This document shows positions 18,421 to 27,865 of a stretch of DNA of 64,000 bases, piece by piece. Below the pieces are notes generated by a model. The model did no database searches. It was not told the DNA's origin and saw nothing but the letters and a program-made list of their open reading frames with translations. The stretch's first letter is position 1. The number at the start of each line of letters is the position of its first letter. The stretch comes from Pomphorhynchus laevis (lineage: Eukaryota; Acanthocephala; Palaeacanthocephala; Echinorhynchida; Pomphorhynchidae), in NCBI GenBank assembly GCA_012934845.2, contig WNNJ02002132.1, positions 1 through 64,000 of the forward strand, written 5' to 3'. The position numbers were made by a program, and so were the translations under genes.

Positions 18421-20924
18421 TGGAATAAGATTATGGTTTCAGTGCTTATTATCAAAGTATAAAGTATATGTTCAATGTATTTTATGGATTGTTGATAAAA
18501 TTGATCCTTAATGATAACCGTAACAAAGCAATTCAGCATGTATCCCATTTTAAAATCCAATAATCTAAATTGTAAATTTCGATAACAGATTATATAAATT
18601 TGATCGAATCATATGAGGTTTATATCAGTTGGAGGAGATAAGTTGTGAAAAAATATTCTGGGACAAGATTGGTAAAATCAATTTACAGAATATTTGTATA
18701 TAACAATATGTCATTATTTAGAGTAGACAATTTATCCGCTTAACACAATCTTGTTGTTTTTAAAAGGTTCAAGCCATCTTTAATTTAAGAAGACTGCTTA
18801 TGATTTCAGTTTTGGCTCATTATGATAGAAATAAATGCTTTATTTCTTGTATAATAAAAGATATGCAAATATAACAATAAGCTGTTGAAAATGTGAGTAT
18901 TGTGAATCTCTTGTTTAGTAAAAATAGTAATCCAGGTTCATAATTACAAGTCAATAAATTTCTCTGGAATTAAATTTTCATTTCCAAATTTATTATATTC
19001 CCCTTGTCGTGATATCGTCGGTTGCTGTTTAATTTATAACACACTTCTTGCCATTTAGCAATATTGGCCCACGGATACGTAAAACCTTTTATACTCTACC
19101 ACAATCAAGTTGCTTTTGACTGACTTATTATAAACAGCCATGCCTTTATCTTTAGTTCATTCTTGAAATTACAAGATGTTATTGTAAATTAAATATTAAT
19201 ATTACGATACTTTTTCATACTTTAGAAAAAAATAAAACTGTTGAAATTTCGGGTAATTTTGATTGTTAATTAGTTGCTTTGTAAATGTTAAAGCAGTTTC
19301 CATTAAAGTATGTATATTAAATGCCAAATACAAACAAAATATAAAAATAATAAAAATTCTTGATAATAAAAAAATTGTCATCTGTTATTAAAATGTAGTC
19401 ATTTGTTTACAAAAATGACCATTCATTACTCGTAAATAGTAATTTTAATGTTTGTGACTCGTGAAATAGTCACTAAGGCGTCTAAATATAAAATTTGTAA
19501 GCGAATATTCTAAATAGTTTTATTTTAAACTGTAAAAATCAATAATTTATTTTATTTTTAATCATTATTTTTATTATTTCAATAAAACAGAAAGGAAATA
19601 AAAGAAAAGAGTACTAATAGACATGATAAATGCTCTAATAAAGAAATGTAAGTATTATGACTGAAGATAATAATTATAAATCTCTCTAAATTCGAAAAAA
19701 ATAATAAACTATTATTTTATATATGAAACATGCTAAACATGAATTTCAATCTTATCTACTGGAAATTAAAGTTTATTGTTAAAATTATGTTATGAGCTAA
19801 ACTTTTTATACATGATCGGTTTATTTGACAATGATATTTTGCCACAGTGAGTCTTATCGCTAGCCACACCCAATACACATATAAACAATACAAGAAATAT
19901 AAACGTATTTGAACTTAGTCTTATTGACTAGCATCTGAGTCGTTAGACATCACGCTTAAACCTTCGTTGTTCAGTGTAAAGAAGCATTTATCTTGTACTA
20001 TTTATTGTGTTCTATTGTTTGTTGGTAGTGTTTTCTAGTGTCACCGTTACACTAGTGTTATATGCAAACCGGAAATTATAAAGATTAAATACGTTCAATA
20101 AATGTGGAAACCGATCCATTTTTCCTACTGTTATGAAGCACAAAATTTATCGGTGCATGTAGATGACAGTTTCCTGTCTAATCATGTGTACTTAGCGTCG
20201 TCATTTCATCTGTCTCTCGGAACGTTTCTATTTAGCCTTTCATATATGCGAATTATGGGAACAATTGAAGCAATGATAAGCCAGTTAATCATTTGGTAAT
20301 CTGGTTTTTATGAAACTATGTTTATTTGCTAGCTAATGTGTAAATCGCGATTATATGTACAACTAGCGCTATATAAAACCTCTATTTAAGGCATTCTTCA
20401 TTCGAAAAATTCTTACTTCGTTGCTTGGTATAAATAAGTAGTAAGTCGTATATTCGTTTTTTCTTATTAATTTATTGGTTAATCTTTGTTTTGGTAGTGG
20501 TGCTACTTGAATGGGAGGGTAGTAGTAACTACTAACTCATCAATTATGGAGAGTACTTGCCTCTATTAATCTATTACCCTCCTACTACCCCAAGAGGGTA
20601 ATATTAACCATTTTTAATTGGGAGGGTTAATTTTATATCATGACATTCTTGAATTTAATAATCGGGTGTTCACTTAATATAAATTTGATTTTCATAATTA
20701 AATTAAGTTTCTAGATGGAAACGTTTTATCATAAAATGATAGATAACAACCCAATAGGTAGTATAGTTAAATAATATATCAACATAATGCATGGTTGATT
20801 GGTATACTGTTTAAGGTGATTATATTATTCGTAAAAAATAAATTTGTTTAATATGCATTTTGTTGCATTTTGTTGGTTAACAGAATTTTAACATGATCCA
20901 AACCTAATTATATATAGTATTTAT
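18421..20924. other. AT-rich spacer without recognised gene
   Basis: No recognisable protein similarity on either strand. A 65-codon frame at 20102-20299 has no known match and unremarkable composition. Around 20505-20640 there are several GAGGGTA and TACCCTC blocks in opposite orientation, a small inverted repeat cluster. Confidence 0.55.
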
Positions 20925-21100
20925 TTAAACAAATCAAGGCAAAGACTTATTTATTTTATAAATCCTTCGGGATTTCTCCCTTTTTCAGTATAGCGAAATC
21001 AGTTATACATTCATAACTGATTATGAGAAATTCCGAAAGCTTTATAAACTAAATAGGTATTTGCCTTGATTCGTTTAAATAAATACAATATTATCTATCT
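20925..21100. repeat. Foldback element with decayed hammerhead arms
   Basis: The arms (about 75 bases, centre near 21012) share AGTATTTATTTAAAC, AATCAAGGCAAA and TTTATAAA, ending in AACTGATTATG-type inner sequence. Each arm holds a hammerhead-like series: CTGAAAA, A, GGGA/TCCC stem with GAAA loop, GAAG on the minus strand (20961-20988), and CTGATTA ... GAAAGCTT on the plus strand (21017-21042). Both have lost one or more core bases. The outer segment TTTGCCTTGATT and GTTTAAATAA resembles the Naiad 5' region near 23440. Confidence 0.7.
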
Positions 21101-21256
21101 ATTAGTATCGTCATCGATGACGATCCCAATCTGTACCGGTTTAAATATGAACCTAATCCTATATATAGTTGTTTAACATGAAACTCGTTCAGTCAAATCA
21201 GGTTTTGCCTTTGCATGGTACCACGGGTTCATCATAAATTAATGAAAAATAATTAT

Positions 21257-23455
21257 AAATCATTACATATTGTTGCAATTCTTAAAATTTCATTATTTAA
21301 TGTATTATATTTTATATTATATGGTATGCATGAATGCTCATGCAAAAATATGTTTCTTGTAAATTTAAATATGTCATCTTTACGATATAAATTAATAGTA
21401 GTTTTAGTTAATGTTAATTTAATGTTCATATCTAGATATACACCTTCTTTATCATTAATATTGGTTTTGTTAAGAATAATGCCTTGTTTGATAAATCTGT
21501 TCACTTATTAAATAAAAGCTATTGGAGTTAAATACACTAATATTAAAGTTATTATTAGAGTTAAATACACTAGTGTACTATAATATGAAATTAATTAATA
21601 TAATATAAAATTAATTAATTATATAATTATATATTATTATATAACATAAAATTAATTAATTTTACTTACGCTTCTTTAATATCTACTAAATCTAGATTTG
21701 TATAAAGAGTACTAAAATCGTACATATTTATATTCTGAAAATTTATTCCTTTTGTCTGTTCTAAAAATTCTTTTGTAGAATTAATACTGAAATAGTGTTT
21801 TATACCAGTATTAATTTCGATTACCTTGCAATATTTTTCAAAGTGTGCTTTAATTACTTTAAGTATTTTATTCATATAGACAAAAAGTGGTTTTAATGTA
21901 CATTTAAAAGCACTATGGATTCCAATATAATATAGGTATAGTTATTATCTGTTTCAATTTTTATACCCATTTTATCCATTATAAAACAATGACTTGTAAT
22001 AATTGTTTCTAAACTTAAATCACTGCATTCAGATGCTGTGTTTATATTTAAATCATTATAATTAACTTCTTTCATCAGTATATCATAATAAAGCTTTTTG
22101 CATATGAAGACAAAGTTATTACTAGCTTTATCAATAGTTGTTATTATATAGTTATCCTTTAAGTTAGTAAATGCTGTATACATATCTTTATTAATTTTAT
22201 CTTTCCTTTTATAATTGTTTGTTATTTTCATTTTATTTTTAATTTTATCTAATATATGTTTTCCAAATGTTAATTTTTGATGTATTTAAGCTTTTACTAT
22301 CAATCAATTTAGCAAAGTAAGCATTTAAGTCAATTTATAACGAATTGTACATTTTATTTCTATTGTTATTATTTAATCTATATTCATACCCTTTTGATAG
22401 CATTTTCCTTATCATTGTTTTCAATTTATTCTAAATTATGAGTGCATATATGTTCATTTATTTTATCAAAATTAAGACTTTTGCAATTGCATTAAGTTTC
22501 TATAATGTTTCTAATATTATTATTACATATAGATTTCAATTCTTTATTATAATTACAAATTTTTCGTCCTAATGGTGGTATGAGTTTATACCTTATTTTA
22601 GGAATATATTTACTTAAATCTGACCCTATTATTTCTTTACTTTTAGAATTATTTAAAAGTCCGGCTATATTTATGTTATCTATACATTTATTAATGAAGT
22701 TTATGGTTAATGTATATTTTCTATTGTTATTATTAACATTTATTGTACGATTATAGTATTTTGTATTACAATAACTGTCTATTATACAACTTAGCCTATC
22801 ATAGTCGTTAATTAATTTTTGATTTATTGAACATATGATATCTTTAGAAAAACTTCTTTATTTACATAAAGATCTTTTAGCTTATTATCACTTAAAAGTT
22901 GTTTTAATATTTCTAATCGTTCATTTATATACATATCTTTTTAATATTTTTAACTCTATTTTTCCTATTCCTTTTATCACCATGACTTCTTGGTTTGCGT
23001 TTAACCGGATTATTATAATATAGTTGTTTATTATGTATTATACTACTTCTGCCAATTCCTTGTACCACGTCATTTAATCCTAATGAGTACATGGAATTAA
23101 GCGTTTTAATCCAAAAATCTTCTTTTTCTAATAGTTTTTGATTTAATATTGAAATGTTTTCTTCGATAATATGTTCTAAAATAAATAATTTACAGTATCC
23201 TATATCATGTCCTATTAATCTCATATGTTTATGAAATATAGTTTGACTATTACGCTGTATATTATATATGTGTTGCCTAAACCTAGTTTTTAACATTTGA
23301 TATGTTTTTCCTATATATTGCAATCCACATGTGCATTGTATAAGATACACTACACCTGCGGTATTGCAGTTACAATTATTATTAATATTTAATGAAAAAC
23401 ATTTGTTTGTCGTATTACTTACAATACAATTATTATTTAAACATCACAAAGAAAT
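21257..23455 (-). mobile_element. Naiad PLE copy, rearranged
   Basis: Minus-strand order, reading from 23455 down: GIY-YIG endonuclease, linker, RT start, then after a junction near 21590-21660 the C-terminal RT part. The layout, with endonuclease before RT, is the permuted order of the Naiad clade. The central RT palm is absent. The element is clearly broken, with several interruptions. Its C-terminal block (21257-21590) shares an unusual joined sequence with the copy at 61245-62110. A hammerhead core lies just upstream of the endonuclease. Confidence 0.88.
22925..23390 (-). pseudogene. Naiad GIY-YIG endonuclease domain
   Basis: The frame reads from an upstream cysteine-rich part (NCNCNTAG) into GVVYLIQCTCG and LQYIGKTYQ, the GIY and YIG motifs. 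KTRFRQH supplies the conserved arginine, HKHMRLIGHD the histidine pair, and LLEKEDFWIKTLNS the conserved glutamate and tryptophan. PLGLNDV-like text ends the domain, and then a very basic stretch (VKRKPRSHGDKRNRKNR) follows. In N-terminal-endonuclease PLEs this domain precedes the RT and makes the nick for insertion. This is the only copy in the window that retains the whole domain. As a whole the element is inactive. Confidence 0.85.
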
Positions 23456-23462
23456 TATTTTT

Positions 23463-23494
23463 GATATTTCGCTAACTACTCTTAGCATCTTCAG
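23463..23494 (-). ncRNA. Hammerhead ribozyme core at the Naiad 5' end
   Basis: On the minus strand: CTGAAGA (23494-23488), T, stem II GCTAA/TTAGC (5 bp, 6-base loop GAGTAG), GAAA (23470-23467), TA, T, C. All invariant bases are present, including C17. The geometry is that of minimal hammerheads in Penelope-like elements. It lies about 100 bases upstream of the Naiad endonuclease frame and in the same sense, where a 5' pseudo-LTR ribozyme would be expected. Confidence 0.6.
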
Positions 23495-23544
23495 AAAGTT
23501 ACCTAGTATTTTATATAGTATTTTATATTGCATTTAGTATAGTA

Positions 23545-23850
23545 TTTTATATTTCAATAACTGTCTATTATACAATAGTCGCTAATTAATCTTTGATTTT
23601 TTGAACAAATGATATCTTTAGAAAAACTTATTATATTTGCATAAAGATTTTTTAGATTATTATCTCTTTAAAGTTCAATTAAGCTCTTGTTATCTTAAAA
23701 GTTTTTTAATATATCTAATTGTTCATATATACATATCATTTTTAATATTTTAACTCTATTTTTCTTAGTATTTTCATCACCATGAATTCTTGGCTTGCCT
23801 CTAACCGGCTTATTATAATATAGTTATTTATTATTTACTATAAATTATTG
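23545..23850 (-). mobile_element. Second partial Naiad copy (linker region)
   Basis: This stretch repeats 22770-23040 with more divergence, covering the basic linker after the endonuclease and the following helical part. It lies upstream of, and in the same orientation as, the larger copy. PLE insertions often leave such tandem partial copies. It is a fossil. Confidence 0.75.
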
Positions 23851-24440
23851 TACATTATTTACTTGTAAATGCTAATTTTATAACTGTTCTTAAAAATAAG
23901 TATATAAACGATTTTTGAAAAATTGTAAAAACGAAGAGCTATCCGATTAGGTGCGAAACTAGTGATTTTTACGTTTATTGAACGAATATGTCTATAATCA
24001 AGGGCCGAGTCAATTCGAAAAAAAATGATTGGATTAAACTAATTTTGTAGACCATATAATTGTAAATTATTCTGTAAGACGGGTGTTGCTATTAATGAAG
24101 ACACCAATATGTCAGTTTAATTAATCTAGAATAATATAAATTCTAAATAATCACATTAAATTCCGTGAATTGATGTTGACTAAGAACATTGTCATATAGT
24201 ATTTATTAGCTAGCATTTTAAGTTGCCTGAACGATTGTTATTTACAGCTTTTTAAAGTGTTGGAATATTAGGTCACCGTAAAATAAAGAGGAAAGCATCG
24301 CCTTTCAACTTAATCTGAGTAGCAGCGATCGATACAAAAACTGATAAGACATTATTGAACATTAACAAGCTTTTTATATCATGTGTCCTTGTTACAATGT
24401 TGTTGTAGATGTAATTAGTGGAATCAAAAATTATGATTAA
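23851..24440. other. AT-rich spacer without recognised gene
   Basis: Nothing recognisable on either strand. Confidence 0.5.
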
Positions 24441-24670
24441 TTAAATATGAAATTTACTCATATGATACAATTCCGCGTGATTTTCTAGTAATACATATAA
24501 GCATAACGCGAAAGAATGACGACTGCCGTTTCGTCATCACAATGACTCATCAGTGCCGAATCCCTTCAGCTACTAGAAGCAGATGAGGACTAGCATACGG
24601 CAATCAACGAATGAATCATGTGAATGATGTACTAGAACATTTCTAGTAACATCATCATAGAATTCTAAAT
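24441..24670 (-). repeat. Hammerhead-bearing repeat, left copy
   Basis: About 225 bases are repeated in the same orientation at 27640-27865, at roughly 85-90 percent identity by eye. Shared blocks include ATGAAATTTACTCA, GCCGTTTCGTCATCACAATG, AGTGCCGAATCCC, CAACGAATGAATCATGTG and ACATCATCATAGA. The two copies bracket a Naiad insertion. No protein is encoded. It may be a non-autonomous ribozyme-carrying retroelement or a PLE end. Strand is given by the ribozyme. Confidence 0.85.
24510..24567 (-). ncRNA. Hammerhead ribozyme with 3-bp stem III, left copy
   Basis: Minus strand: CTGATGA (24553-24547), stem II GTCAT/ATGAC (5 bp perfect, loop TGTG), GAAA (24532-24529), stem III ACG/CGT closing GCAGT, then C17 at 24518. 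All core bases are intact. An outer helix pairs GAAGGGAT (24567-24560) with ATTCTTTC (24517-24510), 8 bp with G-U pairs. Six unpaired bases lie between this helix and CTGATGA, so stem I is not canonical. That is the main doubt. Confidence 0.55.
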
Positions 24671-24712
24671 CAGCACTACAGCTTCACCAAATAGGATCAT
24701 TAGCTAAAAAGC

Positions 24713-24748
24713 ACTGGCAAATGCTAGCGCAAGGTAGCATTTGCCAGT
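24713..24748. repeat. Perfect 14-bp hairpin
   Basis: ACTGGCAAATGCTA pairs perfectly with TAGCATTTGCCAGT around an 8-base loop GCGCAAGG. The right half, with loop, is partly repeated just downstream (GCTATCGCAAGGTAGCATT). It lies between the hammerhead repeat and the truncated start of the Naiad copy. Its function is unknown. Confidence 0.9.
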
Positions 24749-24959
24749 TGCTATCGCAAGGTAGCATTCGCGTAGCGCGTAGAGTGAAGGTGGTAGATCT
24801 TTATAGATCTTGTTACAGCCTGCAACCGCCTTAAGCAGGGAAGCCCCCTGTCAGATGCTGCTGAATGGCCCGTTGTAAATTTAGTCTGAGTCAACTAAAC
24901 TAGGTGGCGACACCGAAAATGCAACGTTAAAAATTATGACTTAAAAGTTACATGTACTC
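24749..24959. other. GC-richer segment of unknown origin
   Basis: The stretch is less AT-rich than its surroundings and contains GCGTAGCGCG, AGATCTTTATAGATCT (inverted) and AAGCAGGGAAGCCCCCTG. It may be the rest of a non-autonomous element that starts with the hammerhead repeat. It encodes nothing recognisable. Confidence 0.4.
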
Positions 24960-24971
24960 AAGGTAGCAGAG

Positions 24972-25943
24972 TTGTTAGAAAAAGAAGATTTTTGGATTAA
25001 AACGCTTAATTCCATGTACCCATTAGGATTAAATGACGTGGTACAAGGAATTGGCAGAAGTAGTATAATACATAATAAACAACTATATTATAATAATCCG
25101 GTTAAACGCAAACCAAGAAGTCATGGTGATAAAAGGAATAGGAAAAATAGAGTTAAAAATATTAAAAAAGATATGTATATAAATGAACGATTAGAAATAT
25201 TAAAACAACTTTTAAGTGATAATAAGCTAAAAGATCTTTATGTAAATATAAGAAGTTTTTCTAAAGATATCATATGTTCAATAAATCAAAAATTAATTAA
25301 CGACTGTGATAGGCTAAGTTGTATAATAGACAGTTATTGTAATACAAAATACTATAATCGTACAATAAATGTTAATAATAACAATAGAAAATATACATTA
25401 ACCATAAACTTCATTAATAAATGTATAGATAACATAAATATAGCCGGACTTTTAAATAATTCTAAAAGTAAAGAAATAATGGGGTCAGATTTAAGTAAAT
25501 ATATTCCTAAAATAAGGTATAAACTCCTACCACCATTAGGACGAAAAATTTGTAATTATAATAAAGAATTAAAATCAATATGTAACGATAATATTAGAAA
25601 CATAATGAAAACAGAATGCAATTGTAAAAGTCTTAGTTTTGATAAAATAAATGAACATATATGTACCCATAATCTAGAATTAGTTGAAAATTGTGAATTA
25701 AGAAAGCTGCTATCAAAAGGGTATAAATATAGATTAAATAATAACAACGACAAAAATAAAATTTACAATTCGTTATATAATAACTTAAATGATTACTTTA
25801 GTAAGCTGATTAATAGTGAAAGCTCGAATATATCTAAGATAAAAATTTGGAAAGATTATATATTTGATAAAATTAAAAATAAAATGAAAATAACAAACAA
25901 TTATAAAAGAAAAGATAAAATTAATAAAGATATGTATAAATAA
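24972..25943 (+). CDS. Naiad N-terminal part: endonuclease end and CxC linker
   Basis: The 323-codon frame starts inside the endonuclease (EKEDFWIKTLNS, PLGLNDV). It passes a strongly basic stretch, then a lysine- and asparagine-rich helical linker. It then reaches TECNCKS near residue 216, the CxC motif described for this clade, followed by ICTHNLELVENCEL. In the intact family this region joins endonuclease and RT in one polyprotein. The methionine at 24972 is internal, so there is no true start. Composition is very AT-rich, like the neighbouring genome. Confidence 0.8.
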   Translation: MLEKEDFWIKTLNSMYPLGLNDVVQGIGRSSIIHNKQLYYNNPVKRKPRSHGDKRNRKNRVKNIKKDMYINERLEILKQLLSDNKLKDLYVNIRSFSKDIICSINQKLINDCDRLSCIIDSYCNTKYYNRTINVNNNNRKYTLTINFINKCIDNINIAGLLNNSKSKEIMGSDLSKYIPKIRYKLLPPLGRKICNYNKELKSICNDNIRNIMKTECNCKSLSFDKINEHICTHNLELVENCELRKLLSKGYKYRLNNNNDKNKIYNSLYNNLNDYFSKLINSESSNISKIKIWKDYIFDKIKNKMKITNNYKRKDKINKDMYK

Positions 25944-26278
25944 CTTACTAAATTAAAGGATAACTATATAATAACAACTATTGATAAAGCTAGTAATAAC
26001 TTTGTCTTCATATGCAAAAAGCTTTATTATGATATACTAGTGAAAGAGGTTAATTCTAATGATTTAAATGTAAATCCAACATATGAACGTAGTGAGTTGA
26101 GTTTAGAAACAATTATTACAAGTCACTGTTCTATAATGTATAAAAGGGTATAAAGGTTGAATTAGATAATAAAACTATACCTATATTATATTGGAATCCA
26201 AAATTACATAAAAATCCAATAAAACCTAGGTTCATATGTAGTGCGTTTAAATGTACATTAAAACCACTTTCTGTCTAT

Positions 26279-27124
26279 ATGAATAAAATAATTAAAGTAA
26301 TTAAAGCACACTTAGAAAAATATTACAAGGTAATCGAAATTAATACTGGTATAAAACACTATTTCAGTATTAATTCTACAAAAGAATTTTTAGAACAGAC
26401 AAAAGGAATAAATTTTCAAAATATAAATACATACGATTTTAGCACTCTTTATACAAATCTAGGTTTAGTAGATATTAAAGAAGCGTTAGTAAAATTAATT
26501 AACCTTATATTCGGAAAAAGATATACATATATATGTTATAATAATTATAACGCCTATCTAACAAAAATTAAACAATCAAATAAATATAAATATATTGATA
26601 AAATTGAATTAATAGAATCCTTAAATATTCTGATAAATCAAAATTATTTAAAAGTAGGGACATCTATATTTAGACAAGTAAAAGGTGTTCCAATGGGTGG
26701 TAATAGTAGCCCAATTATAGCTGACTTGTTTTTAAGCTTTATAGAATATGAATTTGTTCATAACTGCGTAAAAACTAAATCTAAACAATATAAATATATG
26801 AAATATATGTTTCGATACATTGATGATATATGTGTATTTAATTCTAATAATTTTTATTCAATTAGTGAGCACATTTATCCAGAAAGCCTTATTCTTAACA
26901 AAACCAATATTAATGATAAAGAAGGTGTATATCTAGATATGAACATTAAATTAACATTAACTAAAACTACTATTAATTTATATCGTAAAGATGACATATT
27001 TAAATTTACAAGAAACATATTTTTGCATAAGCATTCATGCATACCATATAATATAAAATATAATACATTAAATAATGAAATTTTAAGAATTGCAACAATA
27101 TGTAATGATATTGACTTTCTTTAA
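26279..27124 (+). CDS. Naiad reverse transcriptase, palm and thumb
   Basis: The 281-codon frame holds the RT core: YDFSTLYTNL (motif A with the catalytic aspartate), the long charged insertion with RYTYICYNNYNAYL, RQVKGVPMGGNSSPIIADLF (motif B) and FRYIDDICVF (motif C, catalytic YIDD). YLDMNIKLT and RKDDIFKFT follow, with a thumb-like end. All catalytic aspartates are visible. Upstream RT fingers lie in a neighbouring frame. The start shown is an internal methionine. Homologues in the window: 35668-36780 (almost identical), 21257-22231 and 61611-62027. Confidence 0.85.
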   Translation: MNKIIKVIKAHLEKYYKVIEINTGIKHYFSINSTKEFLEQTKGINFQNINTYDFSTLYTNLGLVDIKEALVKLINLIFGKRYTYICYNNYNAYLTKIKQSNKYKYIDKIELIESLNILINQNYLKVGTSIFRQVKGVPMGGNSSPIIADLFLSFIEYEFVHNCVKTKSKQYKYMKYMFRYIDDICVFNSNNFYSISEHIYPESLILNKTNINDKEGVYLDMNIKLTLTKTTINLYRKDDIFKFTRNIFLHKHSCIPYNIKYNTLNNEILRIATICNDIDFL

Positions 27125-27315
27125 AATCATTTAAATAATTTAATAGATACATATTTTAAACTAGGTTACTATAAAAATAACATCAAGCAGAAAATAGTAA
27201 AATATATAAATCAACACAATAATATAAAGAATAAATTTAAACTCTTAAGTGGCAAATTTTTATGGATGGATAATAAATAATATACTTTGCATTAGAATAA
27301 GATACTAGATAGTTA

Positions 27316-27425
27316 TTTTAGAGGAAATACATCATTAGCATGTATTTGGCCCCGCTGCTATGTTGGGTAGAGGAGTTAGGGGCCGAAACCTAATAGCATA
27401 GCAGTTCCTTATGATGACCTCTAAT
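27316..27425 (+). ncRNA. Conserved three-way-junction RNA in the Naiad 3' UTR
   Basis: Three helices can be drawn: A TTAGAGG/CCTCTAA (27318-27324 with 27418-27424), B AATACAT/ATGTATT (27326-27332 with 27340-27346) and C CTGCTATG/CATAGCAG (27355-27362 with 27397-27404). The same structure occurs at about 36973-37080 and, in reverse, at about 61466-61572. In the last copy helix B is AATACGT/ACGTATT, a compensatory pair change. GGAAAT follows helix A, and CTGATGA precedes its second strand in the copies at 36973 and 44720, a hammerhead-like arrangement in permuted order. Confidence 0.6.
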
Positions 27426-27639
27426 TCTTATTCTGATACAACGTCTGTTATTTATTAGTCAATTCATAAAAATGAAGTTTATTTTAAATTTCAATATTTT
27501 ATTTTAACTTGATTTAAATTATAGAAAATCTAAAAACAATTATTAATTTTATTATTTAATTATTAAATTTTGATTTAGCATTATTATGTTTTGTTTATTT
27601 TATAATTATATTAAATACGTAGACTCAGTTAGCTGATTT

Positions 27640-27865
27640 AATTTTATATGAAATTTACTCAAATGACACCATTCCGTGTTTATTTCTTGTAATACATATA
27701 AGCCCGACGCTAAAGAATGACGAATGCCGTTTCGTCATCACAATGACTCATCAGTGCCGAATCCCTTTCACTACTGGATGCAGATGTGGACTAGCAGACG
27801 GTAATCAACGAATGAATCATGTGAATGATGTACTAGAAAATTTATAATGACATCATCATAGAGTG
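27640..27865 (-). repeat. Hammerhead-bearing repeat, right copy
   Basis: A direct repeat of 24441-24670. It begins immediately after the Naiad 3' terminus, which suggests that the Naiad inserted at, or recombined with, a copy of this repeat. Divergence between the copies argues against a simple target-site duplication. Confidence 0.85.
27712..27769 (-). ncRNA. Hammerhead ribozyme with 3-bp stem III, right copy
   Basis: CTGATGA (27754-27748), stem II GTCAT/ATGAC, GAAA, stem III ACG/CGT with loop GCATT and C17 at 27719 are all preserved, although surrounding bases differ from the left copy. The outer helix (27761-27769 with 27712-27718) also survives with changed bases. Preservation of the core amid drift supports a functional origin. 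The non-adjacent stem I remains a doubt. Confidence 0.55.

Larger units (their letters stand above)
24960..27644 (+). mobile_element. Naiad PLE, longest copy: endonuclease end, CxC linker, RT, 3' UTR
   Basis: The element is 5'-truncated inside the GIY-YIG domain (LEKEDFWIKTLNS). It continues through the basic linker, a CxC motif (ECNCKS, codons at 25617-25625), the RT, and a 3' UTR ending in GACTCAGTTAGCTGATTT. Endonuclease first, then CxC, then RT is the diagnostic order of N-terminal-endonuclease PLEs (Naiad/Chlamys). The residues between motif A and the GVPMGG block are long and charged, compatible with the telomerase-like insertion-in-fingers region. A few breaks interrupt the coding region, so it is a fossil, but a young one: the copy at 35668-37300 is almost identical. 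Confidence 0.92.

Noticed and set aside
20102-20299. Small plus-strand frame as a gene
   Set aside because: No recognisable domain, AT-driven composition and no support from context.
24441-27865. LTR retrotransposon reading of the direct repeats around the Naiad
   Set aside because: No gag, protease, integrase, primer-binding site or TG...CA ends; the enclosed RT is of Penelope type and about 300 bases of other sequence separate the left repeat from it.
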